A stretch of DNA of 64,000 bases from NCBI GenBank assembly GCA_017161305.1, contig CP031518.1, positions 558,001 to 622,000 of the forward strand, in the 5' to 3' direction. This DNA comes from Treponema ruminis. Lineage in GTDB: Bacteria; Spirochaetota; Spirochaetia; Treponematales; Treponemataceae. Under the pieces are notes generated by a model. It was not told the origin of the DNA and did not search any database. It worked only from the letters and a program-made list of their open reading frames with translations. Below, in pieces: positions 38,501 through 45,435 of this stretch. Both the position numbers and the translations under genes were made by a program. Numbering within the stretch: position 1 is the stretch's first letter; each line of letters starts with the position of its first letter.

Positions 38501-41500
38501 ATCGGCACAATCACTGTGGATAAGAAGCTTAAGAAAGTTATTCTCAACGCTCCAGCGGATGCTGACAAAACAACATCTGTCCGTGAAATCAATGGAATCA
38601 TTGATTTGACTGGTACGGTCGAAGATGATAACCCATTGTCAAATACAGCAATCGTTGGAATTCAGTATGTTGCGGCTCCGCTTGATGCTCAGAATAAGGC
38701 AAGGGCTTTTGCAGATTTGTCAGATGCTGAAAAATCTGCGCTCGCATGGACAACCCTCACAAATAGTGAGAAAACCGCCGTACATGGCGATATGACAAAT
38801 CTTTCTCTTTCTGGCAACTACACCTTTAGTATCAAGAACTTCGATACAACAAAGATTGAGCCTTTGAACGACGTTGCTTACTACATCCGTGCAAAGGCAC
38901 AGGACAAGGCTGGCAACATCGGATATTCTGAAGCAATTCCTGTGACAATTTCTCAGGATTCAGACCGACCTGTAATCAAGCTCACGAACCTCACTGATCT
39001 GGGAGCTGGTTCAAGTCCAAGATTCGTTCTTAAATATGGAACAAAATCTCAGGTCATCGCCACAGTTGATGATGACGATGGAATTGCTGAAGTCTACTTC
39101 TCTGAGACTAGCTACACTGGGGCTACTGGACAAACAGCTCCAAGCACAGATGTGTCTGACTACTCTGAGACAAACGGTACTGTCACATTCACACCTGTTA
39201 CTGCTAATACGAATGCCATTAGTCCTGATAATAAGAATGGCGATGGACCAAAAGGCTTCTATATATATGTGAAAGATAAGGCTGACAATGTCTTCTACAC
39301 AATGTATGACACACAAAACGGAACGAACTATCTCAAGGTTCCGAAAGTCAAGATTGGTAATTACCATGAAAACTCTGCTGATGCGGAACCGTTCGCATAT
39401 CAGTCAGACTCAACTTCTCCGGCTGTAGATGATATTCGTGGTCTTGCATTCAAAGCTGGAGCAAGTGCAACTACTGCAGGTGATGTTAACGGCGGCCTTA
39501 ACAATACTTCAAAACAGTACACTGAATATGAAGCCGTAAATACAAGTTACATTCTTGGTGGAACAGAACGACAGTGGGCACAGTTCCAGGTTGTCGCAAA
39601 CGATGCCAGCGGAATTGCAGGCATCGCAATGGAAATCACATACACCAAGAAAGATGGTACGAAAGTAACAAAAACTTTCAGTTCTCATAACGACTTCAAG
39701 ATTGATGCAAACACAACAGTTACTGCGGCTGACAACTTTAAAGGTTCTGGTAATAACGCAACTTGGACAACCGATAAAGTCTCATTCGCCGATGCAAAGT
39801 CTGACAGCGTTGCAATTAAAGTCGTTCCGTATGACAAGCTCGGCTTGGTTGGTAACGGAAACGTCACTCTCATGGTGGACAATACTCCACCGACAATCAA
39901 AGTCACCAGCCCTGCAAGCGGCGAAGAAAAAACTGGTTCTGTTTCATTCACTGGTACTGCATTCGACGATGGAAATGCTGGCACGGAGGAAATCTTCTGG
40001 CTTATTCCAAAGCAGAGTGACATTCCTGATGCTACTGTTGCAGAAGCTACAAAACTTGAAACGCTCAAAGCTTTGACATGGAATGGTGGTAGTTCGGCTA
40101 TGCCAATTAAAGCAACCGTCACATCTTGGCAGTTTGACTTTGATGGAAAGTACGATGTCGCTACATCTAATACTACAACTCATGTTTATAAAGCCGGCAA
40201 TCCGATGCTTGATGTCTATGATTCCGATGTTTATGCTAAGACAATTACAGACGGAGTTTATACATTGCCAATTTACTTCCTTGCAATTGATAAGCTCGGA
40301 AACTACGACATTAAGACAGATTATGTGATTCTCCATAACCCGGACGGCGACCGACCAAAAGTTGTGTTCACTTATCCGACAGTTTCTTACTATGATAAGA
40401 AAGCTGGTAGTACAACTGAAACAGAAAAATATGTTACCCTTGGCGGAACAATTCGTGCAACAGGTAGTGCGGAGATTCCTTCAAACACGACTACGGTCAA
40501 GAATGTTTATATTCAGATTGGTGACCTGAATGCAGATGGAACTGGAACTTTTGCGGCTTCTAAGGCTGCTGCACAAGCGACAATGACATCTTATGGTTTC
40601 GCTATTGTTGACGCTTACACTGTAATCAACGCAATAAAGGGAACTGAATATACTTCTTCATCTACATTCTCTGATGGTGACCTTAAGGCACTCGGTTTTG
40701 CTTCTAAAACGGATTTGGATGCTTGGTGGGGTATTCAGACCAACGGAACTGCTTCTTGGAATATTCCTCTAAATGCAGACGGAAAAATGAACCCTCCAGA
40801 GGCAACCGGAACGACTACGGAAACGACAAACAATATCTCTATTCGAGCTTGTGGTATAAATGCCGATGGAAAAATGGGTGCATGGACTCAGCAAGACAAT
40901 GTGATTGGAATTCATATTGATAATGCCGCTCCGTCACTTTCTGCAAATGTAGAGCAGTTTGCACCTGCTATTACAAGTGCGACAACGTCTGAAGCGTTAA
41001 AAGCTTTGACCCCAAGTGTAAGTCAGAACTATGAGTCTGACATGTACTTGCGCGGCCAGTGGTATCTTGTCGTTAAAGCTCTTGATGCTTCTGATATTAA
41101 TACATTGAAGGTAAACGGTCTTGACCCAACATACAAATTTGCTGTGTCTGAATCTGTTAATGGTAAGACTAAAAAAGGATATAAGATTTTTATTCCTATT
41201 GACAAGTCTGGTGATTCTGCTTCTTACAAAGTAACAGCGATAGACTCGGATGCAACAAGCCATACTGCAGAACAGACATTCTCGTTTAAGATTGATAACA
41301 AGGCTCCTTCATTGGAAAGCATCACTGCAAACGGTGCTGAATTCTCTGCTATTAATATCGTTCAGAACTCAAACTACAAGTTTACTGTTGCTGGAAAATC
41401 AACTGACGAAGGTTCTGGAGTTGAGCGTGTTGTATTCTATTACATGCGAAAGCTTGGAACAACGCCAATAAAGAGCACGACAAATGCAAATGATGTTGTT

Positions 41501-44500
41501 ATTAACCCGATGATTCAGCCTTCTGGTGATGATTATAGTGGTGCTAAAGTTTCTATTAATGCTGGTGATATTGAAGTCTTGACTCTTACTCAGCCAAGCG
41601 AAACTGCTGGTGGCACAGCTTCAACTTATGATTTGTACGCACGCAAAGTAAGCGGAACTGCAACTACAACGACATTCAAAGGCACATTTGATGCTCATGT
41701 ACGTGTTGGCGGATTGATTACTTTCGACAAGACTATCTTCCGAAGAATCACAGCTAAAAGCTCAACAGCAGTTACATTCGAGCCTGCTCTTACAAGTGCA
41801 CCAACAGAAACTGAAACTGTTACAGCATACTTCCCGATTGCTCAGGTAATCGACAACTCTGCTACAGAAAAGACATCAAGTGACAGCGAAAATCCGTTCA
41901 CATTCGAAAAGGGTGATGACGGAGACTTGATGCCAGAATCATTCTCAAAGACTTCTTCAACTTGGACTTGGGATGCTTCAATCCATTCTGACAACTTGCC
42001 GGACGGTCCGATTTCTCTTGTAATCCTCGCATTCGATGAGGCTGGCAACGTCAGCGGAACGACAATCAACACAAGCGTATCAAACAACGCTCCACGTGTT
42101 GCAAAACTCTTCCTCGCAACCGACTTGAACAACAACAAAAAATTCGAGGAAGAAGAATTTGAGGAATACAGCATCATTGGTGCAGAGGGCAAAGAGAAGG
42201 ATAACTATGTCCTTGATTTCGATGCTACGGATTCAAAGGGCAAGAAAAAGTTCTCAGCAGGAAAATTCACTGCAAAGAACAAGCTTGCCGTAGTTCCTGA
42301 AATCGTGGGCGGTAACAAGTCAATCATGCTCGTTGCAAAGAAAGAAGCGGACGATGCAAGTACAGCAACTGCTCGCGCAGCAGCTGCCGGCACTCAGATT
42401 AATTCAATCGCAAGCGGCACTTCAGCCGGAACCACGGTAGAAGAGACGACAACATACTCTGCAAGCATCGCAAAAACAGACAAGGATGCCGCTTCAGCTT
42501 ACTCAATCACAGCCCCAAGCTTCGCAGCCTCTGCCGCCGACAACAAGTTCTACGCATACGTGCTTGAGAACAGCGTGCTCACAGGCAAAACCGCCTACGC
42601 AGAAGCTGACGACGGTGATGGAAAGGCACTTTCATTTACGTTCTGGGACGAGACCGAGGAGACTACCCAGGGAACTGACTCACAGAAAGCCGTTGTGCTC
42701 GTCAAGGGATTCAGCTACGACCTCACCGACGGCAAATCACCGACTGTCGTTGTCAATCCGTTCTACTGGAAGGGCTTGAACAGCAACTCAATCTATGGTT
42801 CTGGCGCAAAGACCGGAGATTCTTACTCAGTCTCTTCAATCTCAGAATTGCAGGGACACATCGAGCTTGAATCAGATTGGAAGGAAACTGACGCTTACAA
42901 GAATAACGAGGCAGAGACCGACTCAACCAAGAAAAACTTTGTATACGACGGCGACCCGAAAGTCTCTGGTAAAATCACGTTCACTGGTACTGCTTACGAC
43001 GAGCATTCTTTGAGTAAAATCACCTTCACATTTGGTGATAAATTTACGAACGAAGAACTTGCTCATTATGACACAGCGACAAGTGCTTGGGTAAAATCTG
43101 ATGCAAAAATGGCAGATGATGGCTATGAAGTTACAATTGAAGATGCTGAAAAAGACTCAAAAGGAAACTCTGCAACTTACGGAGTTTACGAAGATACAGC
43201 CTTCTTTGGACAGAAAGGTCACAAGGTTTACTGGACTCTGAGCATAAACACTGCAAAAATCACAAAAATTGCTGATAAGGAGGTCACACTTACAGTAATC
43301 GCAGAAGACCTTGCAGCCAACACGACAAAGACAAGCGGTACAAATACAGCTGGAGAAAATGAAGTTCAAGCACCGGATAAGAGCACTGGCTACATCCCAG
43401 GCCAGGAGCTTTCAACAACCGTCAAGTACAGCGTAACTGACGGAACAACGAACTATCCGATTTACAAGATGGACGTTGTGCCATATATTACGTCGGTTGT
43501 GACAAAACTTGCAGGAAACGATAAAACTAATCCTGAGATTTACTCACGTACTGCAAGAGGTCATTACCCAATTTCAAGTAGCGAAAATTCCGTTACATTG
43601 AAGGGCTTCAATCTTGCCGAAGACAATGCTGACTTTACGTTGAACGAAACGACAATTTCTGGTTTGACAACTCGTGAATACGTACATACTGTCAACAGCA
43701 TCGAAAGCATCAACAACAAGAACAATAACGGTTCTCATGGTGCATATAATGTAAGCGTAGAAGGTCTTGCTGAAAAGACAAAGGTTGCGAACATGTACAA
43801 CCGTCAGCCAAATAACACGACAAACCTTACGCTCACGGATGATGTCTATTTCGATATATGGGAATTCAAGGACGGTGCACAAGGAAATAAAGGTAAGATA
43901 AAAGAGCCTATTATGCGTATAAATCCAAGTAATAATGTTGTAGGTTTCGCATTTGCAAGTGGCCCTGCACATTTCTGTATGCCAAGCCAGACAAATTCAT
44001 TTGAGTTGTGGCAAAAGAACTATGCAGACTACAATGGAATTGCAATGGCTTATGACTATTCTGGATATGCACATACAATTGCTGTAGGTCTGGATACGGA
44101 ACCTAATAGCAATTATGCAGGACGTATGAATTATACGAATAGTGCGTTTGGGCATAAAGGAAGAGGCGGTAACAGAAATGATGCTGATTATAAGGATCAA
44201 TCTTATGGAAACTTCCAAAGAAGAACTCAAGTTGCTTTGGATTCAATAGGTGGTGCTGGTACACTTGATCAGGAACGTTTTTCCGATGTTTCCATTGCTA
44301 CGGCGTCAGCAGAATCAGGTTTCCCAAGAGTCTATATTGCATATTGTGATACTAATAGCGAGCAGATAAGATTCAGGTACGGAGAAATTAATGCACTTAC
44401 TCGATCCACAGGTGATGGAACTGCTAATTTCACTCAATTCGGTCAAATTAATGACTCTAAAAAGAAGGGTAGCAACGATGCAGTTTCTGATGATACAAAT

Positions 44501-45343
44501 AATTCATATAATTTGCACGGAGCTTTTGATGCCCATGCTGATTACTATAGTTTAATTGCTGGTGGAAGTACAGGAAATGTTTCTGGAGAATATGTTTCAA
44601 TTGATGCAATTCCTGGAACTGGCATTAACACTGATATTGTCGTGGTTGTTTGGTATGATGGTACAAACTTGAATTATATGTACCGCTATGGAACAAAAGA
44701 TGATACCGATGCAAATTCTGATGCTGTAGCCAATAAGTGGTCAAAACCGAAGGTTATCTTTGAAGATGCTGGTGCATATTGTAAAATCAAGGCAGACTCA
44801 GTTGGTGGTATTCATATTGCATGTTTTGATGAAATTAATTCAGATTTGAAATATGCTTATATGCCAGGTTATAATTCTGAGACTATTTATAAGGCAACTG
44901 TAGATTCTTATTCACAGATTGGTTCAAATCTTGAACTTGATGTAGGTAGAAAAACAGCTACAGGAAATGTAATTCCATACATCAGTTATTATGCAGAAGG
45001 TATGAGATCAATGCCAAAATTTGCATATCTTCCAGATGGAATTAACAAAACAGCTCCAATTGTTCCAAATGGAGCTGATACTGATACGAACTTGTTTACT
45101 GGTTCATGGGAAGTTTCTTTGTTGCCAACAACATCAAAAGTTCGAAATGACAACATTCAGATTGCAGTATGGAAAAATAGAGCTAATGGGGTTATAAACT
45201 ATACTCCAGCTTCTACCGCAACGGCAGTTGCTCCAACCGCAGACGGAAGTACGATTAAGCCAAATGGCACATCCGAAGTCGTTGTTGGTTATGCAATTAC
45301 AAAAGGTTCAATCGGCTACATTGAAACTGCAATGCGCAAGTAA
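29552..45343 (+). CDS. Giant Ig-like lipoprotein 2 (switchable C-terminus)
   Basis: 5263 residues; CTGGAGG precedes the ATG. Lipobox FYSC (Cys28), then GEDAGLGGAIDTK...LSIDYP. The body is tandem Ig-like modules with TxAPxI and DKAGN motifs. A ~500-residue module is duplicated (residues ~1451-1957 and 1957-2454) and is not seen in the other giants, explaining the extra length. From ~4270 a 136-codon block is repeated almost exactly, inverted, at 47998-48405; beyond it lies the variable C-terminus: Ig-like module (PKVSGKITFTGTAYDEHSL), MDVVPYITSVVTKL, RTARGHYP, YNRQPN, WYDGTNLNYMYR and a final IGYIETAMRK. Likely a very long surface stalk with a C-terminal propeller-like head whose identity can be switched by inversion. 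The ligand is unknown. Confidence 0.9.
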   Translation: MKKSVVKLLQSFLLLGASILSGFAFYSCGEDAGLGGAIDTKAPSLSIDYPKESGSAIRDQFILAGTVTDDKSIARVTVNVKSLDDGGKISDTYSASFDPVKNRWWVDINRYDASAAGYYNGWQYPDGNYEFSVTAFDNAGNNSGTYSKTFEIDNTAPVFIISNPGVIKKTNLSASAYGSLFTIDGTISDNHTISFMDVTIYDASGKCVSSESYEGENLPYYREEDIATAGGTSVQIAQYSKEPSTALNTRYSQLHESESGTEYYYAEIKLTDSTKVYRNPWGEDARSADEISAEQLGNSTSKVYLYDDVYASLMSAKKGLGLSAANLKDIISGVYSGSASKESVLQTLNEKVYDTSLVEDDPMANKLSFSLNPEANPTYNVNGFEFGFGDEAVLSASSGNTVSVTISAGLDKTNIAPEVVRVWMKTYVQKPTDQAAVKSDLITLGKEVVKFEKYNDDFAGFMDKLHETPENPATTITTGGANWVLIYDYSLNNSRSSSVSTKTFSVTLPDGIELSKYYILGVTGCDIEDLEFAQNTVYGFEGNTAGVPPTIDIETPDNLSVWANFAAPSFSGTASLSTKSLYVSELTASLSIIEDGSTKKNIGEFTDTITCKIENDEKVWSTSAAQALTYDKTEDKWHLDASKLPGLLEVYGKEAPKGVLWLATLKVSGKSSSGHTGEKTLSVKIDTVAPVVSISSVTPTVLGSEYFGDSDTNTYLNGEISIKGNISDTNLLETEAAVTYDVLASIGDEEPVSILADLIANKEDVGADFDGKLGSVYSINESFDTRAISKFFHDFKEKGEDEKIKIEVVVTATDKAGNKGSYSSSLLNGGKNFVIYQETDRPKIELGNAELSITKAENVKVNHNLFGTTSNNKLTVNFSDDDSIAEYEVYVYDEKGELVKETEVSAQTDNVKANPYKYYPGKTTAALSYVLPSKEAKYQVEIKARDYLTTGLNTNPYGEKSVGKFFVAVDSGAPEVEISKPDLNSFQSGSIQVSGSVSKAVDLKGTLVENSQNAAAPKTFEIKSSEMTKDGDSYTWKWENTVANDGAYSIKVDVTDIYGQTAAKTRAFKVDTKSPEIKATTTSVDNNNRLVPLDEMEYITLKADVTDGADSSSVAGISVVKYLLTKDKFSADALKDENIAQIKSAFEGNDWTQMNQGGTVEATNVTSFNASVPVKTFATDKNYFDGEAYVYVATEDNVGNFKISEDPVVLNFDEKAPKIVVVDFDGSTEIETNGIGKATTPDQKLTVKVEDTNVDKLESGDVKLAVGGATELAGGKGKSFVVTPAWEGFLVNGETKYEDTKTATFTATDTHSRKSTKTVILKCDTYAPRVVLTRKTGDTFSNSSSIELTGTIEDKNISGTSEYFKLYLVPPASTSFDVKEGLVTFVKNGEKYEFTANITGLNDTEYNIAIIAKDSFGNEAKYSTDASKTTAKTGSNTDLVTKIDGGSISIDSLAPSSNIKLDTNGKLLDRQKASVTNANPHALDFGSTYYTDNTFILKGTITETNLIENAAQAGGFPGTKEPTLTISKEGVLEAELTPSNDGPFILGANDGNGKYEWSYTPNYDEDGSKDALYEYTLTVWDKSKQSFSKSVTVTLDTKKPELAFTSPSENESFESNPAAKVAYSDDGVGIKEYTYKLFSISDDGTENEKTIETNAITNGSATGSVNLTSAVGSTEGSYKITAQVEDYLGHKSELVERNFYLDTSKPTVDEKAIGSSGLTTNAGTITLTGVVYDTNALYQNGATGTVKISGTWNGQNRSVNVTVTPKAETVDGKSYTAKQYATWTYTFNTANYKGPNNESANTSVENYLPDGTYNFAIIATDTAGKTNQISRTVTVDTVAPKFGTGVASDSNTTNVAPYVSTTSVTSDSEKWYKTNELRFAGTATDTFDGVAGTGIKEVYYETSTDGSSWTRGDYFAGTSSWAGTVQNLVHNSTQVRVVVVDNAGNKTESDPLGKFNIDMVAPTSTIVLTPASGGKLLDSAKNTGASVVFGKTYYTDSTFTLGGTITEENIDPNNPPKLTVSKDGAATTTVNFTTDVTTAGAWTYTIPDFAANNADDGQYVYTLTVNDKIGSDHEFKESITVIVDTKTPDASITAPGDGDQFLATNLPVAKIAYSDDGVGIDTSSSTAIKYIVKNITDSSNVTDVPGTNYSVNNRSATGQATFNSSFNAEGSFTVYAEVEDYLGHKAQTETRTFYYDVAPPTLTETKVGSNGITTNGLEATGGTGTESARKFTLEGTVSDSNALYDNGTYHSTGDNVIVISTNEKLSNGTTRTRTWNIQLESGSTKKSGNWKKDFIIGSGEGVDTDAENYLPDGTYTFSIKATDVAGKTTIEARTVKVDTVAPQFGEEEPSETNTTNVKPHVSTKVSDADWYKTNSLRFEGTASDNGGTGIEKVYYQIGTKNDSGSYTWGDETAFAGTETWAGTVDNLKSQKSMIRIVVIDNAKNKSVVKELGPWKIDMTEPTLTSGSVEVNNAKVSEENPFYSKGAKDGASAVNPVVTFKVSDEENGSGIAKVDVHLYSKATDTTAADVIHITDVAADGSCTAGIPATYITKSGTAYARIYDNAGNATDVNLFALTYDTTDPKIISPVLEEKTANFKAYKTKDNNGKEFYYVNNSDGHKFTLSGVATDNLGLNKITLSITDGTKTLDTVEIVDNPATANKDELADWVFDNIDLHTLSGDNTKVTLTLYDKAGNKAESIISIKYDTDVPAALHELDGSGKDYTFRIGDGIGGKYSPGTYGNNTTIMIRGYFTEPLSGLSMLYYKVLQTQPTQDYADTFLANYTDGSTGFAALSSEKEATVSSSASGDKTVKSNFETTVSSFQEGKNYLLLVAVDNVGNAALDTVSVGTGTDAVTGCYSINVDVKAPEAEASDMNAHLTNGESDIVITGTAKDNPSDGASGIKSIVVSLTIDEQHKYKSSDKNPKITVEPNPAVTTTTDASIANWKATISKDLFADEDLTSGNFTVYATVTDNAGEVKSNSQTSNIGTITVDKKLKKVILNAPADADKTTSVREINGIIDLTGTVEDDNPLSNTAIVGIQYVAAPLDAQNKARAFADLSDAEKSALAWTTLTNSEKTAVHGDMTNLSLSGNYTFSIKNFDTTKIEPLNDVAYYIRAKAQDKAGNIGYSEAIPVTISQDSDRPVIKLTNLTDLGAGSSPRFVLKYGTKSQVIATVDDDDGIAEVYFSETSYTGATGQTAPSTDVSDYSETNGTVTFTPVTANTNAISPDNKNGDGPKGFYIYVKDKADNVFYTMYDTQNGTNYLKVPKVKIGNYHENSADAEPFAYQSDSTSPAVDDIRGLAFKAGASATTAGDVNGGLNNTSKQYTEYEAVNTSYILGGTERQWAQFQVVANDASGIAGIAMEITYTKKDGTKVTKTFSSHNDFKIDANTTVTAADNFKGSGNNATWTTDKVSFADAKSDSVAIKVVPYDKLGLVGNGNVTLMVDNTPPTIKVTSPASGEEKTGSVSFTGTAFDDGNAGTEEIFWLIPKQSDIPDATVAEATKLETLKALTWNGGSSAMPIKATVTSWQFDFDGKYDVATSNTTTHVYKAGNPMLDVYDSDVYAKTITDGVYTLPIYFLAIDKLGNYDIKTDYVILHNPDGDRPKVVFTYPTVSYYDKKAGSTTETEKYVTLGGTIRATGSAEIPSNTTTVKNVYIQIGDLNADGTGTFAASKAAAQATMTSYGFAIVDAYTVINAIKGTEYTSSSTFSDGDLKALGFASKTDLDAWWGIQTNGTASWNIPLNADGKMNPPEATGTTTETTNNISIRACGINADGKMGAWTQQDNVIGIHIDNAAPSLSANVEQFAPAITSATTSEALKALTPSVSQNYESDMYLRGQWYLVVKALDASDINTLKVNGLDPTYKFAVSESVNGKTKKGYKIFIPIDKSGDSASYKVTAIDSDATSHTAEQTFSFKIDNKAPSLESITANGAEFSAINIVQNSNYKFTVAGKSTDEGSGVERVVFYYMRKLGTTPIKSTTNANDVVINPMIQPSGDDYSGAKVSINAGDIEVLTLTQPSETAGGTASTYDLYARKVSGTATTTTFKGTFDAHVRVGGLITFDKTIFRRITAKSSTAVTFEPALTSAPTETETVTAYFPIAQVIDNSATEKTSSDSENPFTFEKGDDGDLMPESFSKTSSTWTWDASIHSDNLPDGPISLVILAFDEAGNVSGTTINTSVSNNAPRVAKLFLATDLNNNKKFEEEEFEEYSIIGAEGKEKDNYVLDFDATDSKGKKKFSAGKFTAKNKLAVVPEIVGGNKSIMLVAKKEADDASTATARAAAAGTQINSIASGTSAGTTVEETTTYSASIAKTDKDAASAYSITAPSFAASAADNKFYAYVLENSVLTGKTAYAEADDGDGKALSFTFWDETEETTQGTDSQKAVVLVKGFSYDLTDGKSPTVVVNPFYWKGLNSNSIYGSGAKTGDSYSVSSISELQGHIELESDWKETDAYKNNEAETDSTKKNFVYDGDPKVSGKITFTGTAYDEHSLSKITFTFGDKFTNEELAHYDTATSAWVKSDAKMADDGYEVTIEDAEKDSKGNSATYGVYEDTAFFGQKGHKVYWTLSINTAKITKIADKEVTLTVIAEDLAANTTKTSGTNTAGENEVQAPDKSTGYIPGQELSTTVKYSVTDGTTNYPIYKMDVVPYITSVVTKLAGNDKTNPEIYSRTARGHYPISSSENSVTLKGFNLAEDNADFTLNETTISGLTTREYVHTVNSIESINNKNNNGSHGAYNVSVEGLAEKTKVANMYNRQPNNTTNLTLTDDVYFDIWEFKDGAQGNKGKIKEPIMRINPSNNVVGFAFASGPAHFCMPSQTNSFELWQKNYADYNGIAMAYDYSGYAHTIAVGLDTEPNSNYAGRMNYTNSAFGHKGRGGNRNDADYKDQSYGNFQRRTQVALDSIGGAGTLDQERFSDVSIATASAESGFPRVYIAYCDTNSEQIRFRYGEINALTRSTGDGTANFTQFGQINDSKKKGSNDAVSDDTNNSYNLHGAFDAHADYYSLIAGGSTGNVSGEYVSIDAIPGTGINTDIVVVVWYDGTNLNYMYRYGTKDDTDANSDAVANKWSKPKVIFEDAGAYCKIKADSVGGIHIACFDEINSDLKYAYMPGYNSETIYKATVDSYSQIGSNLELDVGRKTATGNVIPYISYYAEGMRSMPKFAYLPDGINKTAPIVPNGADTDTNLFTGSWEVSLLPTTSKVRNDNIQIAVWKNRANGVINYTPASTATAVAPTADGSTIKPNGTSEVVVGYAITKGSIGYIETAMRK
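33901..36915 (+). repeat. Divergent tandem duplication inside giant 2 (~1.5 kb x 2)
   Basis: Unit 1 (33901-35420) and unit 2 (35421-36915) encode the same order of motifs: GKLLD, TYYTD.TF.L.GTITE.N, YSDDGVGI, EDYLGHK, NALY.NG, ENYLPDGTY, TVDTVAP.FG, WYKTN.LRF.GTA and WAGTV.NL. The DNA has diverged, so this is an old in-frame duplication. Confidence 0.75.
42362..42769 (+). repeat. Left arm of 408-bp inverted repeat (in-gene)
   Basis: Begins ACAGCAACTGCTCGCGC and ends CCGTTCTACTGG. It is identical to the reverse complement of 47998-48405 except for one base I could find (GCGGCACTTC here, GCGGTACTTC there). Codon phase is the same in both arms. Confidence 0.93.
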
Positions 45344-45350
45344 AATCACT

Positions 45351-45420
45351 CATTGAGGGAAAATATTCCCTCAATGACAAGAAATCCCCGAAAAGCATAC
45401 AGCCTTTCGGGGATTTCTTG
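45351..45420. terminator. Two-hairpin bidirectional terminator at the centre of the invertible segment
   Basis: CATTGAGGGAA-AATA-TTCCCTCAATG (45351-45376) is followed by a perfect 16-bp stem, CAAGAAATCCCCGAAA (45378-45393) with its complement (45405-45420). It lies between the convergent stops at 45343 and 45436. The midpoint of 42770-47997 is 45383.5, inside this element, so it can serve either orientation. Confidence 0.85.
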
Positions 45421-45435
45421 TTTTATCTGTTTGCA

